Shown piece after piece: positions 15,787 through 23,946 of a stretch of 64,000 bases of DNA. Below the pieces are notes generated by a model. It ran no database searches. It saw only the letters and a list, made by a program, of their open reading frames with translations, and was not told where the DNA came from. Position 1 is the first letter of the stretch, and each line of letters starts with the position of its first letter. This DNA is from CAVVFX01 sp963747535 (GTDB taxonomy: Bacteria > Acidobacteriota > Terriglobia > Bryobacterales > Bryobacteraceae): the NCBI GenBank assembly GCA_963747535.1, contig CAVVFX010000015.1:124001-188000 (forward strand). Reading direction: 5' to 3'. The position numbers and the translations under genes were made by a program.

Positions 15787-17235
15787 TTGGAAGAAGCTAA
15801 ACCACAAACCCTGCTCTGGGCGGCGCCAGAATGCCCTTTTCGTGTAACGGTCACGGCGCCCATTCTGAACGAGATCCGCATCCTGGCAGTCGAGGCTTTT
15901 TACTCCGTACCGCGCGGCGGCGTAGAAATCGGCGGCGTGTTTTTTGGAGTCCGCAAGCCTGATGCGATTCACATTCAGGCCCATCGTCCGATTCACTGCG
16001 AATACTCGACCGGTCCGTCCTTCACGCTTTCGGTAAAGGATCAACTGGGCCTCTCCGGCATTCTGGATGGGACCCCAACCGACCCCGACCTCGCCGGGAT
16101 GACGCCTCTCGGATGGTATCACTCGCATACCCGTTCAGAGATCTTCCTTTCGCCGGTCGATCTCCAGCTCTACAGCGATTTCTTTCCCGAAAAATGGCAG
16201 GTCGCTCTCGTTCTGCGGCCGGCCAACCTGCAGCCCACGCGGGCCGGTTTTTTCTTCCGGGACAAGCGGGGCAACCTGAAATCCGATTCGCCCGTTCAGG
16301 AATTCAATCTGGAACCGCCGGACTTCGGACTCCCGGTTCTCGACACGAATGATGCAGTAGGGGGTCCGCTAGAGGCGCCGGCCACCCGGTTACCGGTCCA
16401 TCTACCCTTGCCGGTGGTGTCCGCAGCGGCGGCGGCGAGCATGCCATCCGTAGTGCTCGCGCGTCCGACTGCGCAGGAATGGCCGCCTCTGCCTCCACCG
16501 GAAGTTTCTCCCGCAGTAGTCGCCGCCGAGGCCCGTAACGGCTCCGTAGCCATGGCGGCAGCGGCGCCAGATGCCATCTTCCAGCAAGATGCGCCTACGC
16601 CGCCATCCGAGGCTGCACCCAAGACAATCGAAATCGGGCTTCCCAGTTTCGATTACGCCGAATCGGTAGCCCGTGAGAAAAGAAAAACCAGTTGGATTTG
16701 GGCCTTAATCCTCGTGCTTCTATTGGGCAGCGGCGGAATTACGGCCTTCCTCAAGTGGGGCAGAGTCGCCAAGCCGGGGGGCCTCGGGCTGGAGACTTAC
16801 GACGTTAACGGCGCATTCCTGATTCGCTGGGACCGGATGTCCAGTGCGATCACTCGGGCCAGTCACGCCACACTCGAAATCGATGATGGCGGGGAGAAGG
16901 TTCCTCCCATCGATTTGGGCCCCGGAGAACTCGCGTCTGGCGGTTACGGCTATTTGCGGCGAGCGGCTCGGATTTCGGTCCACATGGTGGTCGATGGACC
17001 CACGCCGGTGGAAGAATACTCGAACTTCAAGGGCGTCCAGGTGGTGGCTTCTCAACCGTCAAAGACTCGCGAACACCCAGACGGTCTGGCTCAGGCCCTG
17101 GCGGAAAATGAGCATCTGAAAACCGAACTCATCAACGAGAGCATGCAGTCTTCCGAATTGCGCCGCGAGATCGCTAAGCTGCGCAGCCAACTGGCTGAAG
17201 ATCGCGCCAAAATTAATCCCGACTCGCTTCGGTAG
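15787..17235 (+). CDS. JAMM (MPN+) metalloprotease-like domain anchored to the membrane, with C-terminal coiled coil
   Basis: Protein of 482 residues starting at TTG 15787 (MEEAKPQTLLW). Residues 20-180 form a JAB1/MPN domain with an intact zinc site: Glu in VEIGGVFFG and the full H-x-H-x7-S-x2-D signature in HSHTRSEIFLSPVD. JAMM enzymes cleave isopeptide bonds or C-terminal tails of ubiquitin-like proteins. A Pro/Ala-rich linker (about 200-295) leads to one hydrophobic segment WIWALILVLLLGSGGITAF (about 302-320). After a compact domain the protein ends in a heptad-like coiled coil (about 435-478). If the linker side is cytoplasmic, the protease faces the cytosol and the coiled coil the periplasm. 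No ubiquitin-like or E1/E2 gene is adjacent. I do not know a named family with this architecture. Confidence 0.8.
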   Translation: MEEAKPQTLLWAAPECPFRVTVTAPILNEIRILAVEAFYSVPRGGVEIGGVFFGVRKPDAIHIQAHRPIHCEYSTGPSFTLSVKDQLGLSGILDGTPTDPDLAGMTPLGWYHSHTRSEIFLSPVDLQLYSDFFPEKWQVALVLRPANLQPTRAGFFFRDKRGNLKSDSPVQEFNLEPPDFGLPVLDTNDAVGGPLEAPATRLPVHLPLPVVSAAAAASMPSVVLARPTAQEWPPLPPPEVSPAVVAAEARNGSVAMAAAAPDAIFQQDAPTPPSEAAPKTIEIGLPSFDYAESVAREKRKTSWIWALILVLLLGSGGITAFLKWGRVAKPGGLGLETYDVNGAFLIRWDRMSSAITRASHATLEIDDGGEKVPPIDLGPGELASGGYGYLRRAARISVHMVVDGPTPVEEYSNFKGVQVVASQPSKTREHPDGLAQALAENEHLKTELINESMQSSELRREIAKLRSQLAEDRAKINPDSLR

Positions 17236-17266
17236 CAAAAACCGCGGAGTTCATGCGTTATATGCA

Positions 17267-17334
17267 TTCATCCCTGCTATTTGTTGCCGCTTTGGGTTAC
17301 GAAACGCCAAAAAGCCCTAAATAGCAGGGATGAA
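17267..17334. repeat. 16-bp perfect hairpin between convergent genes
   Basis: TTCATCCCTGCTATTT at 17267-17282 and AAATAGCAGGGATGAA at 17319-17334, loop 36 bases. It sits between the convergent JAMM and phosphatase genes and may act as a two-way terminator. The following GATGAACGCAGATGAAAA resembles GxxExxY-type repeats. Confidence 0.7.
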
Positions 17335-17387
17335 CGCAGATGAAAACCTGCCCTGTGAAACGCGTGTAAGCGCTGTACTGGCTGGTT

Positions 17388-18254
17388 TTACCGCGCGGTG
17401 ACGGCGGATGCAGCCGCCTTTTCGATCTTCCCCGAATCCACGGTTTGTCCCGTCCGCGAAATGGTCTGAAAATAAAGCTGATCGCCGGCGATTTCCATCA
17501 GCATGAAACACCGGTCGGTATCGAAGCCCTTGGCCATGTGAACTGAAGGCCGCAGATTATGGGGCCGTAACTGGCCCGCGTTCCCCAGCACAAAATAGTA
17601 AATACCGTTAATGGGCTTAAGCCGTTCGTAGACGTGCTCGTGCCCGGAAAGTACCAGCCGGACTCCGGTTGCCGTAAAAATTGGCACCAAGCGAGCGCGC
17701 AGATCCACATCCGGACCGTGAAATGCGGCGTCCGAATAAAGCGGATGGTGGAAGAAGCAGACCTTCCACGCCGCGTCCGATTTCCCCAGGTTCTCCTTCA
17801 ACCATGCCAGTTGTTCCGGGTCCATGTAGTTGCTGTCCAGGGCGAAAAACTGCGCGTTGCCGTACCTGAAATCGTAATAGCGCTTCTCATGCATGTTGAA
17901 CGGCTTATAGAGACGCTCGTTGGTTCTGTCGTGATTGCCGAGGGAGGCGTAAAACTTCACTCCGGCGTCCAGCAGCGGCTTGTAGGGTTCTTCGAACTTC
18001 CGTTTGAAATCCGCGGGACTGTGACTGCCGTAGATGTTGTCGCCCAGCATCAGTACAAAATCGAATCCCACCTTTTCGCGGTACGCTGCCATCTGCTGCG
18101 CGACCTCGTATTCCGGTCTGGCGCCGGTTCCGCTGTCTCCAATGACCGCAAATCTGACCGACTTGGGAATCAGCGGCAGGGTAATATCGGCGCCCCGCGC
18201 AAGCGCGCCGGCTGCCAGGAGTGTCACGAGAAAAGAAACCACTGTGCGTCGCAT
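17388..18254 (-). CDS. exported calcineurin-like metallophosphoesterase (purple acid phosphatase-like)
   Basis: Two-metal phosphatase of 288 residues with a Sec signal MRRTVVSFLVTLLAAGALAR. All signature blocks are present: FAVIGDSGTG (block 1, D), LMLGDNIYG (block 2, D and N), YASLGNHDRTN (block 3, N and H), VCFFHHPLYSD (block 4, H) and VLSGHEHVYERL (block 5, H-x-H). The layout resembles tartrate-resistant/purple acid phosphatases, so it probably hydrolyses phosphate esters in the periplasm. It ends a minus-strand run with the next two genes; 17 bases separate it from the 182-residue protein upstream. Confidence 0.9.
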   Translation of the reverse strand: MRRTVVSFLVTLLAAGALARGADITLPLIPKSVRFAVIGDSGTGARPEYEVAQQMAAYREKVGFDFVLMLGDNIYGSHSPADFKRKFEEPYKPLLDAGVKFYASLGNHDRTNERLYKPFNMHEKRYYDFRYGNAQFFALDSNYMDPEQLAWLKENLGKSDAAWKVCFFHHPLYSDAAFHGPDVDLRARLVPIFTATGVRLVLSGHEHVYERLKPINGIYYFVLGNAGQLRPHNLRPSVHMAKGFDTDRCFMLMEIAGDQLYFQTISRTGQTVDSGKIEKAAASAVTAR

Positions 18255-18271
18255 GAGCGCGGATCAGGTCC

Positions 18272-18820
18272 TCACGGACCAACGTTGGTCATGTAATCGA
18301 TGATCAGGTTGTCCTTAGTATCCAAGAGTATCAGGGTACGGCTGACAAACCGGTATTCAATGTCGGGTGGAAGGTGCGGCAGGTTGAGCAGGATGGAAGG
18401 CGGCGTCGATTGCAAAGGAGTAGCCGCCGGATAGGGGTGGTTGATCTGCGGTTGTCCCGCGACCGGCTCGGCATCTCTTAAACTCTTGCGAATTCTTGCG
18501 GCATCCTGGGGCTGCATGGCGAACCCCATGAGGCGTCGAAACTCTTTGTCGACGGGCGGCGTGAATATATCGCCCTGCCTGGCGGCCTTCCGCGCCCTCA
18601 TCATCGCCTCGGCGAGCTCATGCTGGTAGTGTGTAATTCTTTCCACGGATTCGGTGGCACGCAGCTTCGGAAGTTTGGCTTCTTCCGTCTTGCGCAATTG
18701 CATATAGTCCGCCACGCGCTTTTCGAAGTCCTGGATGATGGCCGAGTCCGGGTTCACGGGATCGCCATGAACGCGTACCAGCGCGACCGCCGCAAGCATG
18801 AACGGAAGCGCGCGTCTCAT
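18272..18820 (-). CDS. exported protein of unknown function, 182 residues
   Basis: No family recognised. MRRALPFMLAAVALVRVHGD is a probable signal peptide. The mature protein has a helical, charged first half (FEKRVADYMQLRKTEEAKLP; HYQHELAEAMMRARKAARQG) and a Pro-rich region leading to PPDIEYRFVSRTLILLDTKD at the end. Its start overlaps the stop of the phospholipase-D-like gene by four bases (ATGA), so translation of the two is probably coupled. Confidence 0.7.
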   Translation of the reverse strand: MRRALPFMLAAVALVRVHGDPVNPDSAIIQDFEKRVADYMQLRKTEEAKLPKLRATESVERITHYQHELAEAMMRARKAARQGDIFTPPVDKEFRRLMGFAMQPQDAARIRKSLRDAEPVAGQPQINHPYPAATPLQSTPPSILLNLPHLPPDIEYRFVSRTLILLDTKDNLIIDYMTNVGP

Positions 18821-19953
18821 GCGCCGGCCTTGCCCGCCTGGCTGACTTCGACGGCCTCTTCCACAAATCCGCGGACCACCTCTCGTACGGCATCCTTGAC
18901 CGCGTTCTTCACCGTCGCCTCGATTTCCGGCGAGTTAAGCCCCACGGGAGGAATATCGGAGACGACTTCGTTTACAGTCGTCTCCACTACCGGTGTGATC
19001 GGCCCCAGTTCACGCGCGACCGCCTTCGCCACCTTCTTCGCGACCTTCAACGCATGCACCGTTACATCTTTTGCGTCCGCGACATCACTGGCGGCATGTT
19101 CCCCCGCTTCCTCTTTCGCGTTCCAGTCCTCGAAAAAAGTCGCGGTAAGACGAGCCACCGCTTTCGGATCGCGGAAAATTATACCCAACTCGCGCCGGGC
19201 GTCCAGTTCCAACGTGCGGAGACTCTGGCTACCGACGAAAGCCTGCTTTCCATCGCGGATGATAGTGCGGGTATGCAGCCGGATCCGAGTCAGCCTTCGC
19301 GCCTGCAGGATCTCGGTCTTGCCGGTCACGGCCCCGATGATTTTGATCTCCACTCCGGCCTTCGAACGCGCCTCGAGTATGCGCATCATCGCCGGATCGC
19401 TGATCTCCGGATCGTAAATCAGGAGCTCTTTCCTGGCGCCTTTCAAAAAAGCGGCCAACTCCTTTCTCGCGTTCAGCGGGCTCACCAGAAAGGTGGCGCT
19501 TCCGGGAACATACGAGGTTCTCTTGGTGTCTGCCTCGAACAGTTTTGCGGCCTCCTGCACATGCTTTCGATTCGTCGTTATGATTCCGAAAGTGCGGCTG
19601 CGCTCGATATCGAGAAAGGTGAAATTGAAAGCCAACACGAAGAGTTGCCGTCGATCCACCAACATCATCTTGCCGTGATATCGCACCAGATCGTCGTCCG
19701 TGCGCGAGACCGTGACTCCGGCCGCCAACAGCCGCATCTCCAGCTCGCGAAGAATCTTCTCTCCTCCGCGATTGGTGTGGGCAATCAACGCGTGAACCCG
19801 CACGCCTCGCGTGACGGCGTTCGCCAACGCACGTTCGATCTCGCTGCGGTTAAAGCGGAAGATGATAATCTCCACACTGGTGCGGGCGCGTGTAATGGCT
19901 TTCACAAGCGGCAGGACCCCATCCCCGGGTTGTACTAAACACTTCACCAGCAT
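18817..19953 (-). CDS. phospholipase D-like protein with two HKD-type motifs
   Basis: Protein of 378 residues with two PLD half-sites. The first is canonical, RYHGKMMLVDRRQLFVLAFN (HxK-x4-D). The second reads LHTRTIIRDGKQAFVGSQSL: His and Asp are kept but the Lys is replaced by Arg. Cardiolipin synthases and PLD nucleases need one His from each half, so activity is possible, perhaps altered. No signal peptide or N-terminal membrane helices of a typical cardiolipin synthase are seen. The last 80 residues are a low-complexity V/A/E-rich tail (VETTVNEVVSDIPP, VKNAVKDAVREVV), probably amphipathic helix. Coupled by a four-base overlap to the next gene. Confidence 0.82.
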   Translation of the reverse strand: MLVKCLVQPGDGVLPLVKAITRARTSVEIIIFRFNRSEIERALANAVTRGVRVHALIAHTNRGGEKILRELEMRLLAAGVTVSRTDDDLVRYHGKMMLVDRRQLFVLAFNFTFLDIERSRTFGIITTNRKHVQEAAKLFEADTKRTSYVPGSATFLVSPLNARKELAAFLKGARKELLIYDPEISDPAMMRILEARSKAGVEIKIIGAVTGKTEILQARRLTRIRLHTRTIIRDGKQAFVGSQSLRTLELDARRELGIIFRDPKAVARLTATFFEDWNAKEEAGEHAASDVADAKDVTVHALKVAKKVAKAVARELGPITPVVETTVNEVVSDIPPVGLNSPEIEATVKNAVKDAVREVVRGFVEEAVEVSQAGKAGA

Positions 19954-20007
19954 TCCGATCTGTCATTCTCCCTGCAATTTGGCAGCCTTCTTGCACATCC
20001 CTTCACG

Positions 20008-21024
20008 ATGCCGCGATACCTCATCTCCCGAATAAATTCCTTTTTGCCGGTGCTATTGCTAATGGTTGCCATGCCCGCGTTCTGCGCCGGGAAAAAGAGT
20101 CTTCAGGCGAGGGAGGAGGCAGCGCCCGGCATCAGCGCGCTCTGGCGTGACCCGGGAGACATCCGCTCCCGCGACCTCTTCTACGGGCCCGGCGGGAAGC
20201 AAGATGAGCCTCACGGACCGTTCACTTTTCTCAAAGAGGACATGGCTGGGACCAATCCAAAATTCTCCGTGCGCGACCGTGATGGCGTCAAATGGAAGGT
20301 CAAGCTCGGAGTGGAGGCTCGTCCGGAAACTACGGCTTCGCGGCTGGTCTGGGCTGCCGGTTATTTCGTTGACGAAGACTATTTCCTCCCGGACCTGAAG
20401 GTGGAAAAAATGGCCCGGTTGCGGCGCGGCGAACATCTGGTGGCATCCGATGGCTCGATGCACAACGTCAGGCTCAAGCGCCAACCGAAAGACGAGAAAA
20501 AGATCACTGCCTGGTCGTGGCGCGACGATCCCTTCGAAGGCACCCGCGAATGGAACGGACTGCGCGTCATGATGGCCTTGATCAACAACTGGGACTTGAA
20601 GGACGAAAACAATGCGATCCGCGAGATCCATGGCCAGCCGGTCTATCTCGTCAGCGACCTGGGCGCCAGCTTCGGATCCACCGGCTTCAGGCTGACGCGC
20701 GCCGATTCGAAGGGCAATCTTCACAATTATGAACACTCCGGGTTCATCGCCAAAGTGACGCCGGAATATGTGAATTTCCGGGTCCCCAGCCGGCCTGCTT
20801 TGATTCACCTGTTCACGCTGCCTGATTTCATCCGGCGAGTGCATCTGGAGTGGATCGGCAAGCGCGTTCCTGTAGCGGATGCCCGTTGGATGGGGCAGAT
20901 CCTCTCACGGCTGTCGGATGACCAGGTGCAGGCAGCATTTCGTGCGGCCGGCTATGAACCCGTCGAGGCCCGTAGGTTCTCGGCTGCAGTGGAGAAAAGA
21001 ATCGCTGAACTAGCCGATCTCTAA
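20008..21024 (+). CDS. exported protein with kinase-like catalytic pattern, function unknown
   Basis: Protein of 338 residues; the signal peptide is FLPVLLLMVAMPAFCAG. The mature part shows VKWKVKLGVEARPETTASRL (a possible nucleotide-binding Lys strand), AAGYFVDEDYF, and then MALINNWDLKDENN followed by VYLVSDLGASFGSTG. The spacing D-x3-N ... D-L-G resembles the catalytic loop and metal-binding motif of atypical kinases such as HipA, PI3/4-kinase or FAM20-like proteins. That assignment is inference from pattern; no gene family name can be given. If right it would be a kinase outside the cytoplasm. It is divergent from the PLD-like operon across 54 bases. Confidence 0.6.
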   Translation: MPRYLISRINSFLPVLLLMVAMPAFCAGKKSLQAREEAAPGISALWRDPGDIRSRDLFYGPGGKQDEPHGPFTFLKEDMAGTNPKFSVRDRDGVKWKVKLGVEARPETTASRLVWAAGYFVDEDYFLPDLKVEKMARLRRGEHLVASDGSMHNVRLKRQPKDEKKITAWSWRDDPFEGTREWNGLRVMMALINNWDLKDENNAIREIHGQPVYLVSDLGASFGSTGFRLTRADSKGNLHNYEHSGFIAKVTPEYVNFRVPSRPALIHLFTLPDFIRRVHLEWIGKRVPVADARWMGQILSRLSDDQVQAAFRAAGYEPVEARRFSAAVEKRIAELADL

Positions 21025-21026
21025 GG

Positions 21027-21144
21027 CACAGACTGAGGGGGTAGTTGCAAAATTCGAGACCGTGCTTGCGTTGGTGGGGCAGGCGGTTTCGCCTGACTCG
21101 GCCGCTGGCGGCCGAATTTTGCAACTACCTCTGAGGTCTGTGTC
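21027..21144. repeat. long composite hairpin containing the B-family repeat
   Basis: CACAGACTGAGGGGGTAGTT (21027-21046) and GCAAAATTCG (to 21056) pair with CGAATTTTGC and AACTACCTCTGAGGTCTGTG (21113-21142). The loop contains two smaller palindromes, CAGGCGGTTTCGCCTG (21080-21095) and CGGCCGCTGGCGGCCG. It fills the gap between two convergent genes, so it may terminate both. Confidence 0.8.
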
Positions 21145-22978
21145 ACGAAGTTTCCACGCCGAACTGGATGTCATAGAGCTCGGCATAAAGTCCTCCGCTT
21201 GAAATTAGCTCTTCGTGATTTCCCCGCTGCACGATCATGCCGTCCTTCACGACGAAGATGACATCTGCGGAGCGGACCGTAGAAAGACGGTGCGCAATCA
21301 CGATGGAGGTCTTACCCTTCATCAAGCGGTCCAGCGCCTCGAAGACCAGCTTTTCCGATTCCGCGTCCAGTCCTGAACTCGGTTCGTCCAGGATGAGAAT
21401 CGGTGTATTACGAATTACCGCGCGGGCTATTGCGATACGCTGCCGTTGTCCTCCGGAGAGCGTGACGCCGCGTTCGCCGACCATGGTATCGAACCCGTTC
21501 GGCATCTTTTCAATAAACTCGCTGGCGTTGGCGACTTCGGCGGCGTGCATGATCTCCGCGCGGCTCGCGGCCGGTTTTCCATACGCGATGTTGTGCCAGA
21601 TGGTCCCCTGGAACAGCACGGTCTCCTGGAGCACGAAACTGATCTGGCTCCGCAGCGAACGCTGCTTGAAGCGGCGCACGTCGACCCCATCGACCTTCAC
21701 TACACCGGAAACAGGGTCGTAAAAACGCGGGATCAGGCTGATGATAGTCGTCTTGCCGGCCCCGGTGGGACCCACGAATGCCGCCACTTGTCCAGGCTTG
21801 ATGGAAAAGCTGATGTTGTCGAGCGTCGGGCGTTTTGAATCGTAGCCGAAAGTCACGTGGTCAAACTCGATGGCGCCGTTGATACGACGCGCCTCTTGCG
21901 CCCCGGGAAGATCTTTCACTTCGCCGTCGGTATCCAGAATCTCCCGAATCCGCTCATAGCCGACTGCGGCCTTCGAGTAGGCATCCGTCATTTTGGAAAG
22001 GTCCTGCATGGGCTTGTACATCTTGCCGAGGTACCAGATGAACAGGATGAGAGAGCCTGCATCCAGGCTGCCTGCCAGCACCAGTCGCGATCCGAACCAT
22101 AGCACCAGGCCGGTCCCGATCGCCACAATCACCCCGACTATCGGGGTAAGCCGCGCCTTGAGACTGCGCGCGCGTAACGCGATCTCGACATTCTCGAGGC
22201 TTTCCTCCTCCAGCCGCCGCTGTTCATAGTCCTCGCGGGCGAAAGCCTTGACCACCCGTATGGAGGTAAGAACTTCCTGGATCACCGAAACGATCTGACC
22301 CTCTTTTTTACGCACTTCCCGAGACGCCTGCTTGATATTTCGGGTATATTTGTATACCACTGCGCCCAGCGGAGGCACGATGGAGAGCGCGATCAGCGTG
22401 AAGCGCCAGTTGATGTAAAACATAACGCTCACCATGCCCGCGAGCGTCAGAACATCGATCACCACGTCCAGTAAATTGGAACTGATGAAGCTCTGAATCG
22501 CATAGATATCGCTGGTGACGCGGCTGATGAGGTCGCCGGTGTTCTTGTGATCGTGGTAAGCAAGCGACATCCGCTGGATGTGGACATACAGCGCCTGCCT
22601 TAAATCGTGCATTACCCACTGGCTAACACTGGTAGTCAGCAGTTTCTCCCAATAAGTGCACAACGCTCCGATGATGGCAATCACCACCACCGCAATCGCG
22701 GCGAATTCCAATATGGCGAGCTTATTGCCGCCCGTCTGGGCAGAGATTACCTGGTTCAACCATCCATTGGTGGCCGACTTCGATTTCAAAACATTATCGA
22801 GTACAATCTTCAACGGCCAGGGGTCCAGCAGGTTGGCAAGGGTTTCTCCCAACGCGGCTAAGAACCCGAGAACGAGCGACTTGGTGTGCGGACGAAGAAG
22901 TTCGCGAAGTGTAATTTTTCGCTCGTCGAGGCTGCTTGACTTGACGTGCTCTGGGGCAATCGGTACGGAAGCGGCCAC
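21143..22978 (-). CDS. MsbA-like ABC exporter, fused membrane and ATPase domains
   Basis: Half-transporter of 611 residues that would work as a homodimer. The membrane domain (about 30-340) has the expected six helices, including LVLGFLAALGETLANLL and NWRFTLIALSIVPPLGAVVY. The ATPase domain has Walker A FVGPTGAGKTTIISL near residue 400, Q-loop ISFVLQETVLF, signature LSGGQRQRIAIARA, Walker B ILILDEPSSGLD and the switch His in IVIAHRLSTVRSADVI. This subtype moves lipids, lipid-linked molecules or drugs. The substrate is not set by sequence and no glycan gene is adjacent. Confidence 0.93.
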   Translation of the reverse strand: MAASVPIAPEHVKSSSLDERKITLRELLRPHTKSLVLGFLAALGETLANLLDPWPLKIVLDNVLKSKSATNGWLNQVISAQTGGNKLAILEFAAIAVVVIAIIGALCTYWEKLLTTSVSQWVMHDLRQALYVHIQRMSLAYHDHKNTGDLISRVTSDIYAIQSFISSNLLDVVIDVLTLAGMVSVMFYINWRFTLIALSIVPPLGAVVYKYTRNIKQASREVRKKEGQIVSVIQEVLTSIRVVKAFAREDYEQRRLEEESLENVEIALRARSLKARLTPIVGVIVAIGTGLVLWFGSRLVLAGSLDAGSLILFIWYLGKMYKPMQDLSKMTDAYSKAAVGYERIREILDTDGEVKDLPGAQEARRINGAIEFDHVTFGYDSKRPTLDNISFSIKPGQVAAFVGPTGAGKTTIISLIPRFYDPVSGVVKVDGVDVRRFKQRSLRSQISFVLQETVLFQGTIWHNIAYGKPAASRAEIMHAAEVANASEFIEKMPNGFDTMVGERGVTLSGGQRQRIAIARAVIRNTPILILDEPSSGLDAESEKLVFEALDRLMKGKTSIVIAHRLSTVRSADVIFVVKDGMIVQRGNHEELISSGGLYAELYDIQFGVETS

Positions 22979-23028
22979 TCAGCTTAGAGCAGCAATTGTG
23001 TTGCCAGCCGCAACGTTATCGAGCGCCG

Positions 23029-23808
23029 TTACCGTCCAATGACACCGGCCATGGGGCTGCTGGCACTGGCGTAGAGTTTCTTCTCCATGCGGCCGGCGAG
23101 GTAGGCAAGGCGTCCGGCCTCGATCGCGAGGCGCATAGCCGTAGCCATTTTCACCGAGTCTTCGGCCGCCGCGATGGCCGTGTTCATCAACACGGCATCG
23201 GCGCCCAACTCCATCGCCAGCGCCGCATCCGATGCCGTACCGACCCCTGCGTCCACGATGAGCGGCACCTCCGTGATCATCTCCCGCATGATCCGCAGGT
23301 TGGTGACATTCTGAATGCCCAATCCGGAACCGATCGGAGCGGCCAGGGGCATCACCGCCGACGCCCCCGCGTCGATCAGCTTGCGCGCGTTGACAATGTC
23401 GTCGTTAGTGTAAGGCAACACCACGAAACCTTCCTTCACCAGCACGCGGGTAGCTTCCAGCAAACCCTCGTTATCCGGGAAAAGAGTCTTCTGATCGCCA
23501 ATGACTTCCAGCTTGACCCAGTTGGAGAGGCCGGCTTCACGTCCCAGGCGCGCGGTGCGGATGGCGTCGTCAGCCGTGTAACAGGCCGCGGTATTGGGCA
23601 GAATGAAAATTTTCCCGCGATCGATGTAGTCGAGCAAAGACTCGCCGGACCGGTCGGCCAGGTTGACGCGGCGTACGGCCACCGTCACCACCTCGGCGCC
23701 CGAAGCCTGGTGGCAGCGAGCCATTTCCTGATTGCTGCGGTACTTGCCGGTCCCGACAAACAGCCGGGAATGAAACGTCCGGCCCGCAATAGTCAAAACA
23801 TCACTCAT
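23029..23808 (-). CDS. thiG: thiazole synthase
   Basis: Forms the thiazole phosphate moiety of thiamine from deoxyxylulose phosphate, glycine-derived imine and ThiS thiocarboxylate. Started at 23808 (MSDVLTIAGRTFHSRLFVGT) it has 259 residues, the normal length; the longer open frame adds 17 improbable residues. Catalytic Lys lies in NWVKLEVIGD. PhosBinding parts GSGLGIQN and VDAGVGTASDAALAMELGAD, VLMNTAIA are intact. Neither thiS, thiF, thiE nor thiO is next to it, so the rest of the pathway must be elsewhere. Confidence 0.95.
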   Translation of the reverse strand: MSDVLTIAGRTFHSRLFVGTGKYRSNQEMARCHQASGAEVVTVAVRRVNLADRSGESLLDYIDRGKIFILPNTAACYTADDAIRTARLGREAGLSNWVKLEVIGDQKTLFPDNEGLLEATRVLVKEGFVVLPYTNDDIVNARKLIDAGASAVMPLAAPIGSGLGIQNVTNLRIMREMITEVPLIVDAGVGTASDAALAMELGADAVLMNTAIAAAEDSVKMATAMRLAIEAGRLAYLAGRMEKKLYASASSPMAGVIGR

Positions 23809-23889
23809 ATCTTGATTGTAAGGGTCGCGCGGGAAATGTGGGGCGGATATTCTCACCATCGTTATTAGGGATTAAATCATCCTACTGTG

Positions 23890-23910
23890 CCGTGACCGTG
23901 AGGGAGCGGT
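23890..23910 (+). repeat. C-family short repeat
   Basis: CCGTGACCGTGAGGGAGCGG plus T. The inner GACCGTGAGGGAGCGGT can fold weakly (ACCG/CGGT). Related copies are at 29991-30013 and 51443-51466. Confidence 0.55.
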
Positions 23911-23946
23911 TGGCGCGCAAACTCTAGCGACGCCGTGTTTAGCGGC

